From contig JHYJ01000009.1 in assembly GCA_000621425.1 (NCBI GenBank), forward strand, positions 1-64,000: a DNA stretch of 64,000 nt, written 5' to 3'. The position numbers and the translations under genes are program-made. A model generated the notes under the pieces. It was not told the origin of the DNA. It made no database searches and was given only the letters and a program-made list of their open reading frames with translations. Source of the stretch: Lachnospiraceae bacterium AB2028. Its GTDB lineage: Bacteria > Bacillota > Clostridia > Lachnospirales > Lachnospiraceae. This document shows, piece after piece, positions 52,515-60,786 of the stretch. Every line of letters begins with the position of its first letter. Positions within the stretch are counted from its first letter, which is position 1.

Positions 52515-53402
52515 ATGACTAATCTGGAACTGAGAAAAAAACAATGGGACGACTCCATGAGTGTTGCTGATCCTAATGATTTTGACTGCAAATATGTGGC
52601 GGCACTTGTGCCGGACAAAATGAAACTTGCATACTATATAAAAGAGGCAAAAGGCCCGGGCAGGACTATGGCTGAGTTCGCAGAGGCCTGCGGAACTCTT
52701 TCAGCACCTTCTTTTTCAAGGATCGTGCATGGCAATCTGAAGAAACCGCTTACCGTGGAGGTCATACAGTCTATCGTAAAAAATGCGGCTCCAAGGGCAG
52801 ATATAGACTATGACAGCATAATGCGGGCAAACGGCATGGTTCCTGCGAAAAGCGAATCCGTTGTCAGGGACAGGTATGCCGATGCAGCTTACCGCGAAGA
52901 AAAAGAAGTAAAGACCGCTGATATAAATGCAAAAAATATAATAGTAGAAGAACTGTTTGCCAGAGGTCATATGATCCAGATGGTCCCGGGGATCAGCATC
53001 GGAAACTTTTACAGTGACGATATCCCACAGAGCAGATTTTCATTTCCCGTTCCGGCATCTTTTGTGCTGAGGATAAAGGGAATGGAGCCGAAGTACTGGG
53101 TATTTAAGCTGCCTGAAGGTATTCCGCATGAGAACAGATTTATAAAATTTAACACCGCACTTTTTTTGCGGGACCAATGGGAGCCGGAGACCCTGAAAGA
53201 CATAAAGTTTCATGCTGTTTTTACGGATAAGGACGACTATAAGGAAACGATTGAAAAGATGAAGGGAATAAAGGTAAACAGCTATTTTTCCTTTATTCTG
53301 GTGGATACTGAAAAAAACAGGGTAGTTGAGGAGCGGATGCTTACAAGAAACGATGGGAAGACAATGGAAAGTATTTTTGATGAACCAAGAATTGACGGTT
53401 AA
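52515..53402 (+). CDS. XRE-like helix-turn-helix protein with unknown C-terminal domain
   Basis: The 295-residue protein has a GAGG site upstream. Residues about 35-95 (MKLAYYIKEAKGPGRTMAEFAEACGTLSAPSFSRIV and LTVEVIQSIVKNA) resemble a helix-turn-helix of the XRE class. The C-terminal ~170 residues (FSFPVPASFVLRIKGMEPKYWVFKLPEG) form an unassigned domain that could sense a ligand or act like a nuclease-type module. It lies between two copies of a related terminator-promoter block and might be their regulator, which is inference from position. Confidence 0.68.
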   Translation: MTNLELRKKQWDDSMSVADPNDFDCKYVAALVPDKMKLAYYIKEAKGPGRTMAEFAEACGTLSAPSFSRIVHGNLKKPLTVEVIQSIVKNAAPRADIDYDSIMRANGMVPAKSESVVRDRYADAAYREEKEVKTADINAKNIIVEELFARGHMIQMVPGISIGNFYSDDIPQSRFSFPVPASFVLRIKGMEPKYWVFKLPEGIPHENRFIKFNTALFLRDQWEPETLKDIKFHAVFTDKDDYKETIEKMKGIKVNSYFSFILVDTEKNRVVEERMLTRNDGKTMESIFDEPRIDG

Positions 53403-53439
53403 CGGATAGGACAGCATAGTCTGTCAAAGTATCAGGGAG

Positions 53440-53470
53440 CTGCTGCACATTAATGTGTGGCAGTTTTTTT
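53440..53470 (+). terminator. Intrinsic terminator before the 53.6-kb gene (block B)
   Basis: CTGCTGCACAT pairs with ATGTGTGGCAG (two G-U pairs), followed by seven T. It resembles the hairpin at 47607, and in both cases a GTGCGTAA/GTGCCGTAAG sequence follows the T-run. Confidence 0.75.
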
Positions 53471-53533
53471 GTGCCGTAAGTCGGCAAAAATCAGGTCGGC
53501 AAAACTGTCTAAATACAAGGTTTCGAAATAAAA

Positions 53534-53552
53534 TTCTGAAAATATTTCAGAA
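53534..53552. promoter_or_regulatory. Perfect palindrome upstream of the -35 box
   Basis: TTCTGAAA-ATA-TTTCAGAA is a perfect 8-3-8 inverted repeat ending 4 bp before TTTACA. It is the counterpart of the AAAATTTTG-repeat region in the related block at 47650. It is probably an operator or activator site. Confidence 0.55.
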
Positions 53553-53556
53553 ACTA

Positions 53557-53585
53557 TTTACACGCTTTCACAAATATGATATATT
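53557..53585 (+). promoter_or_regulatory. Promoter of the 53.6-kb unknown gene (block B)
   Basis: TTTACA and TATATT are 17 bp apart. The sequence around it aligns with the promoter at 47678. Confidence 0.7.
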
Positions 53586-53637
53586 GATTTTACAAACACA
53601 AAATTCACGAAATTTAATTTTGAAAGGGGTAAAAATC

Positions 53638-54378
53638 ATGGTGAAGAAGAATATTGATCCGATAGATAAATACATTATCGGCGATTCTGTAGCTTTTGCA
53701 AAAATAAGCCGGATAAAGAAAAAAGCGCCGGTTCTTCCGGATATTTACAGGGACGCCCTGGTTTTAGCCTTTGGCCTTGACGGTGCCGCTCCCTGTTCAA
53801 ACAGGAATATAGCCCATGTATTCAAGGAAAAATATGACATTCCGTTCAATGTATTGCATATTGACCTGATCCTTAACGATGCCCTTCATATGGTGAATTA
53901 TAAACATGCGGTTTTTGATGAAGTACCTTTGTTTGAGGATATTCCTTTGGGGAAATCGCCTGATAAACCTTTAAAAAAAGACAGACTTACATGGAAGATG
54001 GTGATTAAGATCCTTGATTCCTATACCGATGAAGAACAGTTCCTGGAATTTTTGACACGCAGATTTGCCGGCAAGGATGTTGTAGCGGTTCCGAAAATTG
54101 AAGACCTGTTTTTTGTAAATGACTGCGGCTGGGGAGACCTGGGTTTTGAATCGGGATTTCTTGAAGCATCGGATTTTTGGGACATACGGGGTATCTCGCA
54201 GTTTATTCTGGAAAGTATGGAAAATCAGGGCATTTTACTTGTAAGCGATGCTTTTGAAACGGGAATTATAAAACCGGAAGATATTTACAAATATGCTTAT
54301 CTGCCTGAGAAATTTGCCAGGAAAATAATCTACGACAACCCGATAAGCTATATTGCAAAAATTAACAGCAGTAAATAA
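53638..54378 (+). CDS. Unknown soluble protein in the same putative regulon as the AAA gene
   Basis: The start is ATG 53638 after GAAAGGGG; the open frame begins much earlier but runs through terminator and promoter signals. The 246-residue protein has no membrane or signal features. Parts such as CSNRNIAHVFKEKYDIPFNVLHIDLIL and LLVSDAFETGIIKPEDIYKYAYLPEKFARKII look helical and well folded. The family is not recognised. The next gene starts 35 bp later, so both are probably in one operon. Confidence 0.65.
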   Translation: MVKKNIDPIDKYIIGDSVAFAKISRIKKKAPVLPDIYRDALVLAFGLDGAAPCSNRNIAHVFKEKYDIPFNVLHIDLILNDALHMVNYKHAVFDEVPLFEDIPLGKSPDKPLKKDRLTWKMVIKILDSYTDEEQFLEFLTRRFAGKDVVAVPKIEDLFFVNDCGWGDLGFESGFLEASDFWDIRGISQFILESMENQGILLVSDAFETGIIKPEDIYKYAYLPEKFARKIIYDNPISYIAKINSSK

Positions 54379-54413
54379 CAATACAACTATCATCAAATGA
54401 AGGAGACTATGCC

Positions 54414-55403
54414 ATGAGAATATTGAGTGATGCAAGCAGGCCGGCTGAGATAAGCTGCAATGAGATCTGGGAGCTTTACAAGATGCTTAACTCTTTAGAG
54501 CGTCCCTATGTGCGGTACAGGACGGGGCATGGTGACAAGGAATATCATGAAAAAATCTGGCACATAAAGCACATTGGTATCGGAACTGATGATATGGTGT
54601 ATTATCACGATCCCATTGGCATGGATCTTCCGGAACGCAAATACGAGTGGGTAAGACTATATCTGGATCATATGGAAAACGGTGAAGAAAAAACGGCCGA
54701 CCGCTATATTCGTGTTAATGTGATGTATAAGAACAAAAGAAGTGTTTCAGACCTGCTGACGGATGCAAATATATCCCTGCCTACGGACAGTGAAATTAAT
54801 GCTACTGAATTTCAGGGCCTGCTTCCTATAGATAATTACCCTGTGAAATTGGAGCCCTTCAGGCCAAAGGATGCCAGGGAATCTATGCTGTCATTCATGA
54901 GCCGGGCTCTGGGGCAGTCGAGTTACACCCATACCTTTGGCAAGGAAAAAGATTCGGCTTTTGTCCGCATTGCATTTATAACGGATAATGTGCCCGGTGG
55001 GATCACCGAGGGATATGTGCGTTTTCGCGACAAGGCGGCAGCGGTGAGGGTGTCATACAGCGGCCTTATGTCCGAGTTATATAAAAACAGCAAACATAAA
55101 GAAGATTTTCTGCATCTGTTGAATTTTATCAATGCCCGGATGATGGATGTGACGGCCTGCAGCTGCGACAGTAAAAATAAGTTCCCGGCAGGGCTCTGTG
55201 TGCTGGAAGACAGTGACTGTCAGATCTGCATTAATTCCGTATTTAACTATGAGGTGTGGCAAAAAGAAAAATATACAGGATACGAAAGTATTACTGAGTA
55301 TTATCCCAGGCAGCTGGCATTGCTTTCTCCCTATCTTATCGATGTGTTGAAGGGCGATATGAGTGCCACAGAGGCTGAGGAAAAACTGAAAGCCGGCCGG
55401 TAA
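54414..55403 (+). CDS. Unknown protein, second gene of the 53.6-kb operon
   Basis: The 329-residue protein follows GAAGGAGAC. It is soluble. The C-terminal half (FVRIAFITDNVPGGITEGYVRF, FLHLLNFINARMMDV, CQICINSVFNYEVW) recalls the YbjN/secretion-chaperone-like fold, with a ligand-type beta sheet and a paired helix. This is only an impression. There is no recognised family. It is in line with the preceding unknown gene and 45 bp before the ABC transporter promoter. Confidence 0.62.
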   Translation: MRILSDASRPAEISCNEIWELYKMLNSLERPYVRYRTGHGDKEYHEKIWHIKHIGIGTDDMVYYHDPIGMDLPERKYEWVRLYLDHMENGEEKTADRYIRVNVMYKNKRSVSDLLTDANISLPTDSEINATEFQGLLPIDNYPVKLEPFRPKDARESMLSFMSRALGQSSYTHTFGKEKDSAFVRIAFITDNVPGGITEGYVRFRDKAAAVRVSYSGLMSELYKNSKHKEDFLHLLNFINARMMDVTACSCDSKNKFPAGLCVLEDSDCQICINSVFNYEVWQKEKYTGYESITEYYPRQLALLSPYLIDVLKGDMSATEAEEKLKAGR

Positions 55404-55448
55404 AAGTGCAGCGGTATGTGAAATGCATTGGGTGACTGAAAGCTGAAC

Positions 55449-55477
55449 TTGACAAGAAAAGAGCTTTTTTATAAAGT
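55449..55477 (+). promoter_or_regulatory. Promoter of the substrate-binding protein gene
   Basis: TTGACA and TAAAGT are spaced by 17 bp, about 60 bp before the start of the binding-protein gene. Confidence 0.75.
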
Positions 55478-55538
55478 ATTCGTGTCGATTGTTTATCATT
55501 AGCCGGTCATTTTATGACTATGGCAGGGAGGGAAAACT

Positions 55539-56549
55539 ATGAAAAAGAGAATCGCAATGTTAATGACAGCGGTTATGTGTTTAGGTATGCTTGCCGGATG
55601 TGAAGGCGGCACTACTACTGAGCCGGCCGCAACAGAGCCCGCAGAAGGCGGCGAGACAGTTGTTGCAGATGGTACTGTATATCAGGTAGGTATCTGTCAG
55701 CTGGTTGAGCATGTTGCGCTTGATGCTGCAACAAAGGGTTTCCAGGATGCACTTACAGACAAGCTTGGTGACAACGTTGTATTCGACGTACAGAATGCAC
55801 AGGGCGAGCAGACCAATGCTACTACCCAGATCAATGCATTCGTTGCTAACGGATATGACCTGATCCTTGCAAACGCTACATCACCTCTTCAGGCAGCAGC
55901 AGCAGCTACATCTGATATCCCTGTTCTTGGTACATCAGTTACAGATTATGCTACAGCTCTTGATATGACAGACTGGACAGGTACAACAGGAAGAAACATT
56001 TCCGGTACATCTGACCTTGCTCCCCTTGATCAGCAGGAAGACCTTCTTCTTGAAATCTTCCCTGATGTAAAGCAGGTTGGTATCCTTTACTGCTCAGCAG
56101 AGGCTAATTCAAAGTATCAGGCAGAGGTATTCGGTGCAGAGCTTGCAGCTGACGGCATCGCATACAAGGAGTACACCATTGCTGATACAAACGATATCCA
56201 GACAGTAGTAACCGGTGCTACACAGGAGTGTGATGTTCTCTACATCCCTACCGATAACACCATGGCTTCAAATACTGAGGCTGTTAACAATATCTGCCAG
56301 CCTGCAGGTATCCCCATCATCTGCGGTGAGGAAGGCATCTGCAAGGGCTGCGGTGTTGCAACACTTTCAATTGATTACTATGACCTTGGTTACACCACAG
56401 GTGAGATGGCATACGAGATCCTTGTAAATGGCAAGGATGTTTCCACAATGCCTGTTCAGTATGCACCTAATGTAACAAAGAAGTACAACGCAGAAATCTG
56501 CGAGGCACTTGGTATAGAGATCCCTGAGGGATACGAGGCAATTGAATAA
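55539..56549 (+). CDS. ABC transporter substrate-binding lipoprotein (TrpX-like, ABC_sub_bind)
   Basis: The 336-residue protein has a lipoprotein signal with lipobox LAGC near residue 21, a Thr/Glu/Pro linker, and the two-lobed type I periplasmic-binding fold of PF04392 (YQVGICQLVEHVALDAATKGFQDAL and NDIQTVVTGATQECDVLYIPTDN). Related proteins (TrpX) bind tryptophan or tyrosine. Strong codon bias suggests high expression. It is followed by a terminator and then by the permease and ATPase genes, so the binder is probably made in excess. Confidence 0.92.
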   Translation: MKKRIAMLMTAVMCLGMLAGCEGGTTTEPAATEPAEGGETVVADGTVYQVGICQLVEHVALDAATKGFQDALTDKLGDNVVFDVQNAQGEQTNATTQINAFVANGYDLILANATSPLQAAAAATSDIPVLGTSVTDYATALDMTDWTGTTGRNISGTSDLAPLDQQEDLLLEIFPDVKQVGILYCSAEANSKYQAEVFGAELAADGIAYKEYTIADTNDIQTVVTGATQECDVLYIPTDNTMASNTEAVNNICQPAGIPIICGEEGICKGCGVATLSIDYYDLGYTTGEMAYEILVNGKDVSTMPVQYAPNVTKKYNAEICEALGIEIPEGYEAIE

Positions 56550-56588
56550 GCCGTTTTAAGAACAGAAATTCTTAAAAAAATATTACAA

Positions 56589-56634
56589 GGGGCCGTGTTT
56601 CTGCCATATGGGCAGGGGGGCGGTCTCTTTTTTT
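56589..56634 (+). terminator. Intrinsic terminator after the binding-protein gene
   Basis: An outer GGCCG/CGGTC stem and an inner CTGCC/GGCAG stem are followed by seven T. It separates the highly expressed binder from the permease and ATPase genes. Confidence 0.75.
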
Positions 56635-56677
56635 GCCGGTTTTTCCCATTATTGCAGACACATTCTTCCGTTTTTTA

Positions 56678-56706
56678 TTGCCGACAGTGTGTTTTTATGA
56701 TAAAAT
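56678..56706 (+). promoter_or_regulatory. Second promoter, for the permease-ATPase genes
   Basis: TTGCCG and TAAAAT are spaced by 17 bp, about 55 bp before the permease start and downstream of the terminator. Confidence 0.65.
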
Positions 56707-56760
56707 ACTTAATCGTTGCGGATTTTGATAAAAGTAATGATTTAGTAAGAGGATAAAAAT

Positions 56761-57753
56761 ATGCTGCTTACGGCAATTAAATTCGGTTCATTGTTAAATG
56801 CCCTTCCGGGAAGTGTGGCACAGGGGCTTATTTGGGGAATACTGGCTATTGGTGTTTATATGACATTCAGGCTGTTGGATTTTGCGGACCTTACGGTTGA
56901 TGGTTCCTTTGCAACAGGTGCAGCAGTGGCGGTCATGCTCATAAGGGCAGGAGTGAATCCCTGGATAGCGATTATTGTAGCTTTTGTGGTGGGCGGCCTT
57001 TGCGGCATGATCACGGGCCTGCTTCATACCTTATTTGGTATACCTGGAATACTTGCCAGTATACTGACGCAGATATCGCTGTATTCTATAAATCTTACGA
57101 TAATGGGTAAGGCCAACCAGCCTGTTGTGGCTCAGGAAGGCAAGTACCTTATAGCTTCTCTTGGTTATGTAAATAATAAGGATTCATTTGTAAAGACTTT
57201 GTTCTTTGTAGGACTTATAGTGGGAATAATCGCGTTGATCAGCGTGACATACTGGTTTTTCGGAACTGAAATAGGTCAGGCCATAAGAGCTACGGGCTGT
57301 AACGAGAATATGTCCAGAGCACAGGGAATAAATGTAAACTTCATGAAGGTTGTGACCCTGATGATCTCCAATGCATTCTTCGGTCTTTCCGGTGCGCTTT
57401 ATGCACAGTACCAGGGCGCTGCGGATGTGCAGATGGGACGAGGTGCTATCGTTATAGGCCTTGCTGCTGTTATCATAGGCGAGGTGCTTTTCGGAAGTTT
57501 CTGTTCAAAGCAGAAGATGGCTTTCTGGTATACCCTGGTTTCGGTGGTTATCGGATCAATCCTGTATTTCATTGTTTATGCGACGGTTATCTGGCTGAGA
57601 CTCCCTTCAGAGCTGATGAAGATGTTCTCTGCGATAATAGTTGCCATATTCTTAGCGATTCCTTATCTTAAGGCCAAGTACACCAAGGCTCCACCTGTTA
57701 AGGTGGCAGCACCTGTACCTGAGAAGGCTCAGGAAGAAACTAAGAGTGAATAA
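56761..57753 (+). CDS. ABC transporter permease (TrpY-like)
   Basis: The 330-residue protein has about nine transmembrane helices and the branched-chain amino acid/monosaccharide permease signature (VTYWFFGTEIGQAIRATGCNENMSRAQGIN contains the EAA-like coupling loop). The start resembles the TrpY-type family (QGLIWGILAIGVYMTFRLLDFADLTVDGSF). The Lys/Pro/Glu-rich tail is cytosolic. It pairs with the ATPase 69 bp downstream and the binding protein upstream. Confidence 0.92.
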   Translation: MLLTAIKFGSLLNALPGSVAQGLIWGILAIGVYMTFRLLDFADLTVDGSFATGAAVAVMLIRAGVNPWIAIIVAFVVGGLCGMITGLLHTLFGIPGILASILTQISLYSINLTIMGKANQPVVAQEGKYLIASLGYVNNKDSFVKTLFFVGLIVGIIALISVTYWFFGTEIGQAIRATGCNENMSRAQGINVNFMKVVTLMISNAFFGLSGALYAQYQGAADVQMGRGAIVIGLAAVIIGEVLFGSFCSKQKMAFWYTLVSVVIGSILYFIVYATVIWLRLPSELMKMFSAIIVAIFLAIPYLKAKYTKAPPVKVAAPVPEKAQEETKSE

Positions 57754-57821
57754 GAAGACTGAAGGGATTAATGTAAGCAGAGTGTGATCACTTTGCATTT
57801 GGACTCGGCGTGGAGGTTAAT

Positions 57822-58631
57822 ATGTCAGAGTACATGCTTGAATTAAGGGATATTCATAAGGTATTTAACAGGGGCACCATAAATGAGAAGACGGCTTTAT
57901 GCGGTCTCAATCTCAATCTTAATGCCGGTGACTTTGTTACGATAATCGGTGGAAACGGTGCAGGAAAATCCACTATGCTCAATGCCATAGCCGGCGTGTG
58001 GCCCGTAGATGGCGGACAGATAATAATCGGCGGAAAAGATGTCACAAAGCTGCCGGAGCATAAGAGGGCGGTCTTTCTTGGTCGTGTTTTCCAGGATCCC
58101 ATGACAGGTACAGCAGCTACTATGTCCATAGATGAAAATCTTGCGCTGGCATCCCGCAGAGGAAAGCACAAGACTCTCAGATGGGGCGTAACAAAGCAGG
58201 AAAAAGAGCTTTACAGGCAGAAACTTTCAGAGCTTGACCTGGGACTGGAGGACAGACTCAGCAGCAAGGTTGGTCTTCTTTCCGGAGGACAGAGACAGGC
58301 TATCACTTTGCTGATGGCGGCTTTTCAGAATCCGGACCTTCTGCTTTTGGATGAGCATACTGCGGCTCTTGATCCCAAGACTGCAGCAAAGGTGCTTGAG
58401 ATATCAGATAAGATCGTCGAAAAAAATAAGCTGACAGCCCTTATGGTTACGCATAACATGAAGGATGCCATAACTCATGGCAACCGCCTTATCATGATGC
58501 ATGAGGGACATGTTATTTATGATGTAAGTGGTGAAGAAAAGAAAGCACTTCATGTAAGCGACCTGCTCAAGAGATTTGAGGAGGCAAGCGGCGGCCACTT
58601 TGCAAATGATAGGATGATGTTAGCGAACTGA
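57822..58631 (+). CDS. ABC transporter ATP-binding protein (TrpZ-like)
   Basis: The start is ATG 57822 after GTGGAGG. The 269-residue protein has Walker A GGNGAGKST at about 43-51, Q-loop GRVFQDP, signature LLSGGQRQ, and Walker B LLLLDEHTAALDP. In this motif the usual LDEPT is LDEHT, as in several PF04392-linked importers. It energises the TrpXYZ-type aromatic amino acid importer. The next 190 bp hold nested hairpins. Confidence 0.93.
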   Translation: MSEYMLELRDIHKVFNRGTINEKTALCGLNLNLNAGDFVTIIGGNGAGKSTMLNAIAGVWPVDGGQIIIGGKDVTKLPEHKRAVFLGRVFQDPMTGTAATMSIDENLALASRRGKHKTLRWGVTKQEKELYRQKLSELDLGLEDRLSSKVGLLSGGQRQAITLLMAAFQNPDLLLLDEHTAALDPKTAAKVLEISDKIVEKNKLTALMVTHNMKDAITHGNRLIMMHEGHVIYDVSGEEKKALHVSDLLKRFEEASGGHFANDRMMLAN

Positions 58632-58642
58632 ACGCTGACAAG

Positions 58643-58800
58643 GCGTCAAGCTCATGCGGCGACCATGCTTGCATGGTGAGCCGCATGAATTTGACGCATG
58701 TACGAACATGAGCAAGGAGCAAGTTGCACGCTTTGCGTGCTACGCAGCGGATTGCGAATGTTCGTAGGATTGCGAGAGTTGCGCAGCAACGGAGCAATCC
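58643..58800 (+). repeat. Three consecutive nested hairpins
   Basis: Hairpin 1 (58643-58697): GCGTCAA/TTGACGC, CATGCGGC/GCCGCATG and ACCAT/ATGGT stems in series. Hairpin 2 (58701-58766): TACGAACAT/ATGTTCGTA enclosing GCACGC-TTT-GCGTGC. Hairpin 3 (58767-58800): GGATTGC/GCAATCC enclosing GTTGC-GCA-GCAAC. They lie between the ABC ATPase and dtd genes without T-runs. They may be a mobile palindromic element, an RNA-stabilising unit or a dispersed intergenic repeat. Confidence 0.8.
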
Positions 58801-58823
58801 GTCAGCGTGTATAGGATATTAAT

Positions 58824-59276
58824 ATGCGTTTCGTAATACAGGTAGTATCCCGGGGAAAAGTTGAAATAGATGGTGCGGTGCGTGGCGAGATAGGCAAGGG
58901 CTACGTGGTGCTTATCGGCGTTGCACAGGAAGATACCAAAGAAATCGCTGATAAGATGGTATCAAAGATGCTGGGACTCCGTATTTTTCCGGATGAGAAT
59001 GGTAAGACCAATCTTTCAATTCGGGATGTGAACGGAGCTCTCCTGCTTATCAGCCAGTTTACTCTGTATGCTGACTGCAGGCATGGCAATAGACCGGGAT
59101 TTACTACAGCAGGCAAGCCGGACATGGCGGAGCCGATGTATGAATATATTATCTCAAAGTGCAAAGAAGAAGGCGTCCCTGTGGAGCAGGGTGAGTTCGG
59201 GGCAGATATGAAGGTGAGTCTTGTGAACGAAGGTCCTTTTACCATAGTGCTGGATTCTGCGGAGATAGTAAAATAA
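58824..59276 (+). CDS. dtd: D-aminoacyl-tRNA deacylase
   Basis: The 150-residue protein removes D-amino acids wrongly attached to tRNA. It has the Dtd signatures ISQFTLYAD with the catalytic-site residues, the NRPGFT cross-subunit motif and the [15 protein letters not shown] closing segment. The GGA site upstream is weak and the gene follows the nested-hairpin region. Confidence 0.95.
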   Translation: MRFVIQVVSRGKVEIDGAVRGEIGKGYVVLIGVAQEDTKEIADKMVSKMLGLRIFPDENGKTNLSIRDVNGALLLISQFTLYADCRHGNRPGFTTAGKPDMAEPMYEYIISKCKEEGVPVEQGEFGADMKVSLVNEGPFTIVLDSAEIVK

Positions 59277-59444
59277 AATCGAACTATCGGGTGCGTTAAA
59301 GAATTGATCCGAAGACGGCAGTACGCAATTATGTATTGCAGGCTGACAAAACCGAAAAAAACAGTTGGAAACTGAATATTTCGATCATATGCGGGGGTGA
59401 AATTAAGGACATAAGATCAGATTATTTGAGATTGGAACTAAAAT

Positions 59445-60302
59445 ATGAGCTGGATGTTATATACTTTATTCTACGGCGTGATAAAGGGCGGCCGTGAAAT
59501 AGTTAAGAAGAAGGCTTTGGAGAAGAGTACAGTTTTTGAAGTACTCTTTTTTTATACTTTGTTCGGCTTTCTGTTTTTGCTGCCTACGTTGCCGTATGTC
59601 CTGGGGATGACACCGCTTCAGTATCTGCTCACGGCAGTTAAGGCATTTGTTATCTTTATCGCCTGGATATGCGGGTTCAAGGCAATAGAAAAGATCCCTG
59701 TAAGCGTATTTGGAATACTGGATCTTTCCAGAGTGATCTTTGCAACGCTTTTAGGGGTATTTGTCCTGCATGAGACTCTTAAAGGTACGCAGATAGCCGG
59801 ACTTGTGGTGGTGGCCGGAGGGCTTCTGCTGCTTAAATTCGGCACAAAAAAGCAGCCGGAGGAGGCGAGTGCCTTATATGTATTTATGGCTCTGTTTTCC
59901 TGTCTGCTCAATGCTGTGTCGGGACTTATGGACAAGATCCTTACCAATATGGATCTTCCCATATATATGACACCGTCACAGCTTCAGTTCTGGTATATGT
60001 TTTTCCTTACATGTTTCTATGCTGCGTACTTTCTGCTGTCAAGGACAAAGGCGGATGTTAAGGGAGCTGTAAAGAATTACTGGATATGGATACTGAGTGT
60101 TTTGTTCATACTTGCGGACAGAGCACTTTTCATAGCAAATCAGGATCCTGATTCAAAGGTGACTGTGATGACTTTAATCAAGCAATCCGGATGTATAGTC
60201 ACTATCCTTGGCGGGCGTTTAGTGTTTAAGGAAAAGAATATAGTACATAAGCTTATATGTGCGGCCGTGATAGTAGCCGGTATAGTGATAGGTGTGCTGT
60301 AA
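59445..60302 (+). CDS. DMT-superfamily (EamA-like) transporter
   Basis: The 285-residue protein has ten hydrophobic helices in two EamA-like repeats. The first contains AIEKIPVSVFGILDLSRVIFATLLGVFVLHE. The second contains SKVTVMTLIKQSGCIVTILGGRLVFKE. It should be a drug/metabolite exporter-type permease. No binding site is strong and the substrate is unknown. Nothing else was found in the 168 bp before it. Confidence 0.87.
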   Translation: MSWMLYTLFYGVIKGGREIVKKKALEKSTVFEVLFFYTLFGFLFLLPTLPYVLGMTPLQYLLTAVKAFVIFIAWICGFKAIEKIPVSVFGILDLSRVIFATLLGVFVLHETLKGTQIAGLVVVAGGLLLLKFGTKKQPEEASALYVFMALFSCLLNAVSGLMDKILTNMDLPIYMTPSQLQFWYMFFLTCFYAAYFLLSRTKADVKGAVKNYWIWILSVLFILADRALFIANQDPDSKVTVMTLIKQSGCIVTILGGRLVFKEKNIVHKLICAAVIVAGIVIGVL

Positions 60303-60422
60303 AATTCTGTTTTTTATTCGATGTATTATTCTGTGAAAGGCAGCCTTATTGTAGTAAGTGTAATATAATAAGCGGCTGTAGAAAACGGACAAGTTGTAAA
60401 ACACATCAGGAGATACCATTCT

Positions 60423-60686
60423 ATGTCGTTGAATCTGACGGGAATAATAGAGATAGATCTTCACGGGCTGCGTACTGGGGAGGCAAAGAAGAAGATAGAT
60501 TCAGCACTTAACCGTGCAGGCAGCGGTACTTACCGTATCCGCTGCATACACGGATACCACGGCGGTGTCCGCATAAAGAACATGATCCGCGAGGAATACA
60601 GCTATGGCCGTGAACCCCGGATAAAACGGATAGAAGGCGGCAGTAATGATGGCATAACGGAGCTTGTGCTGAAGGAGTATTTCTAA
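60423..60686 (+). CDS. Small Smr-domain-like protein
   Basis: The 87-residue protein follows AGGAGA. It shows the Smr-domain features DLHGLRTGEAKKKI at residues 12-25 and IRCIHGYHGG near 41-50, with a shortened C-terminus. Smr domains act on nucleic acids or bind ribosomes in MutS2-type proteins; a stand-alone form has no assigned role. It is a single gene, ending 100 bp before the polysaccharide gene. Confidence 0.82.
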   Translation: MSLNLTGIIEIDLHGLRTGEAKKKIDSALNRAGSGTYRIRCIHGYHGGVRIKNMIREEYSYGREPRIKRIEGGSNDGITELVLKEYF

Positions 60687-60786
60687 GATCCGGCATACCG
60701 CTTTTTATGGAAAAAACTCTCTCGTAATGTTAAAATATAAGATGTTATGCGGTAAAGCATAAAAATACAGTTTTGAGTCGGGGTTT

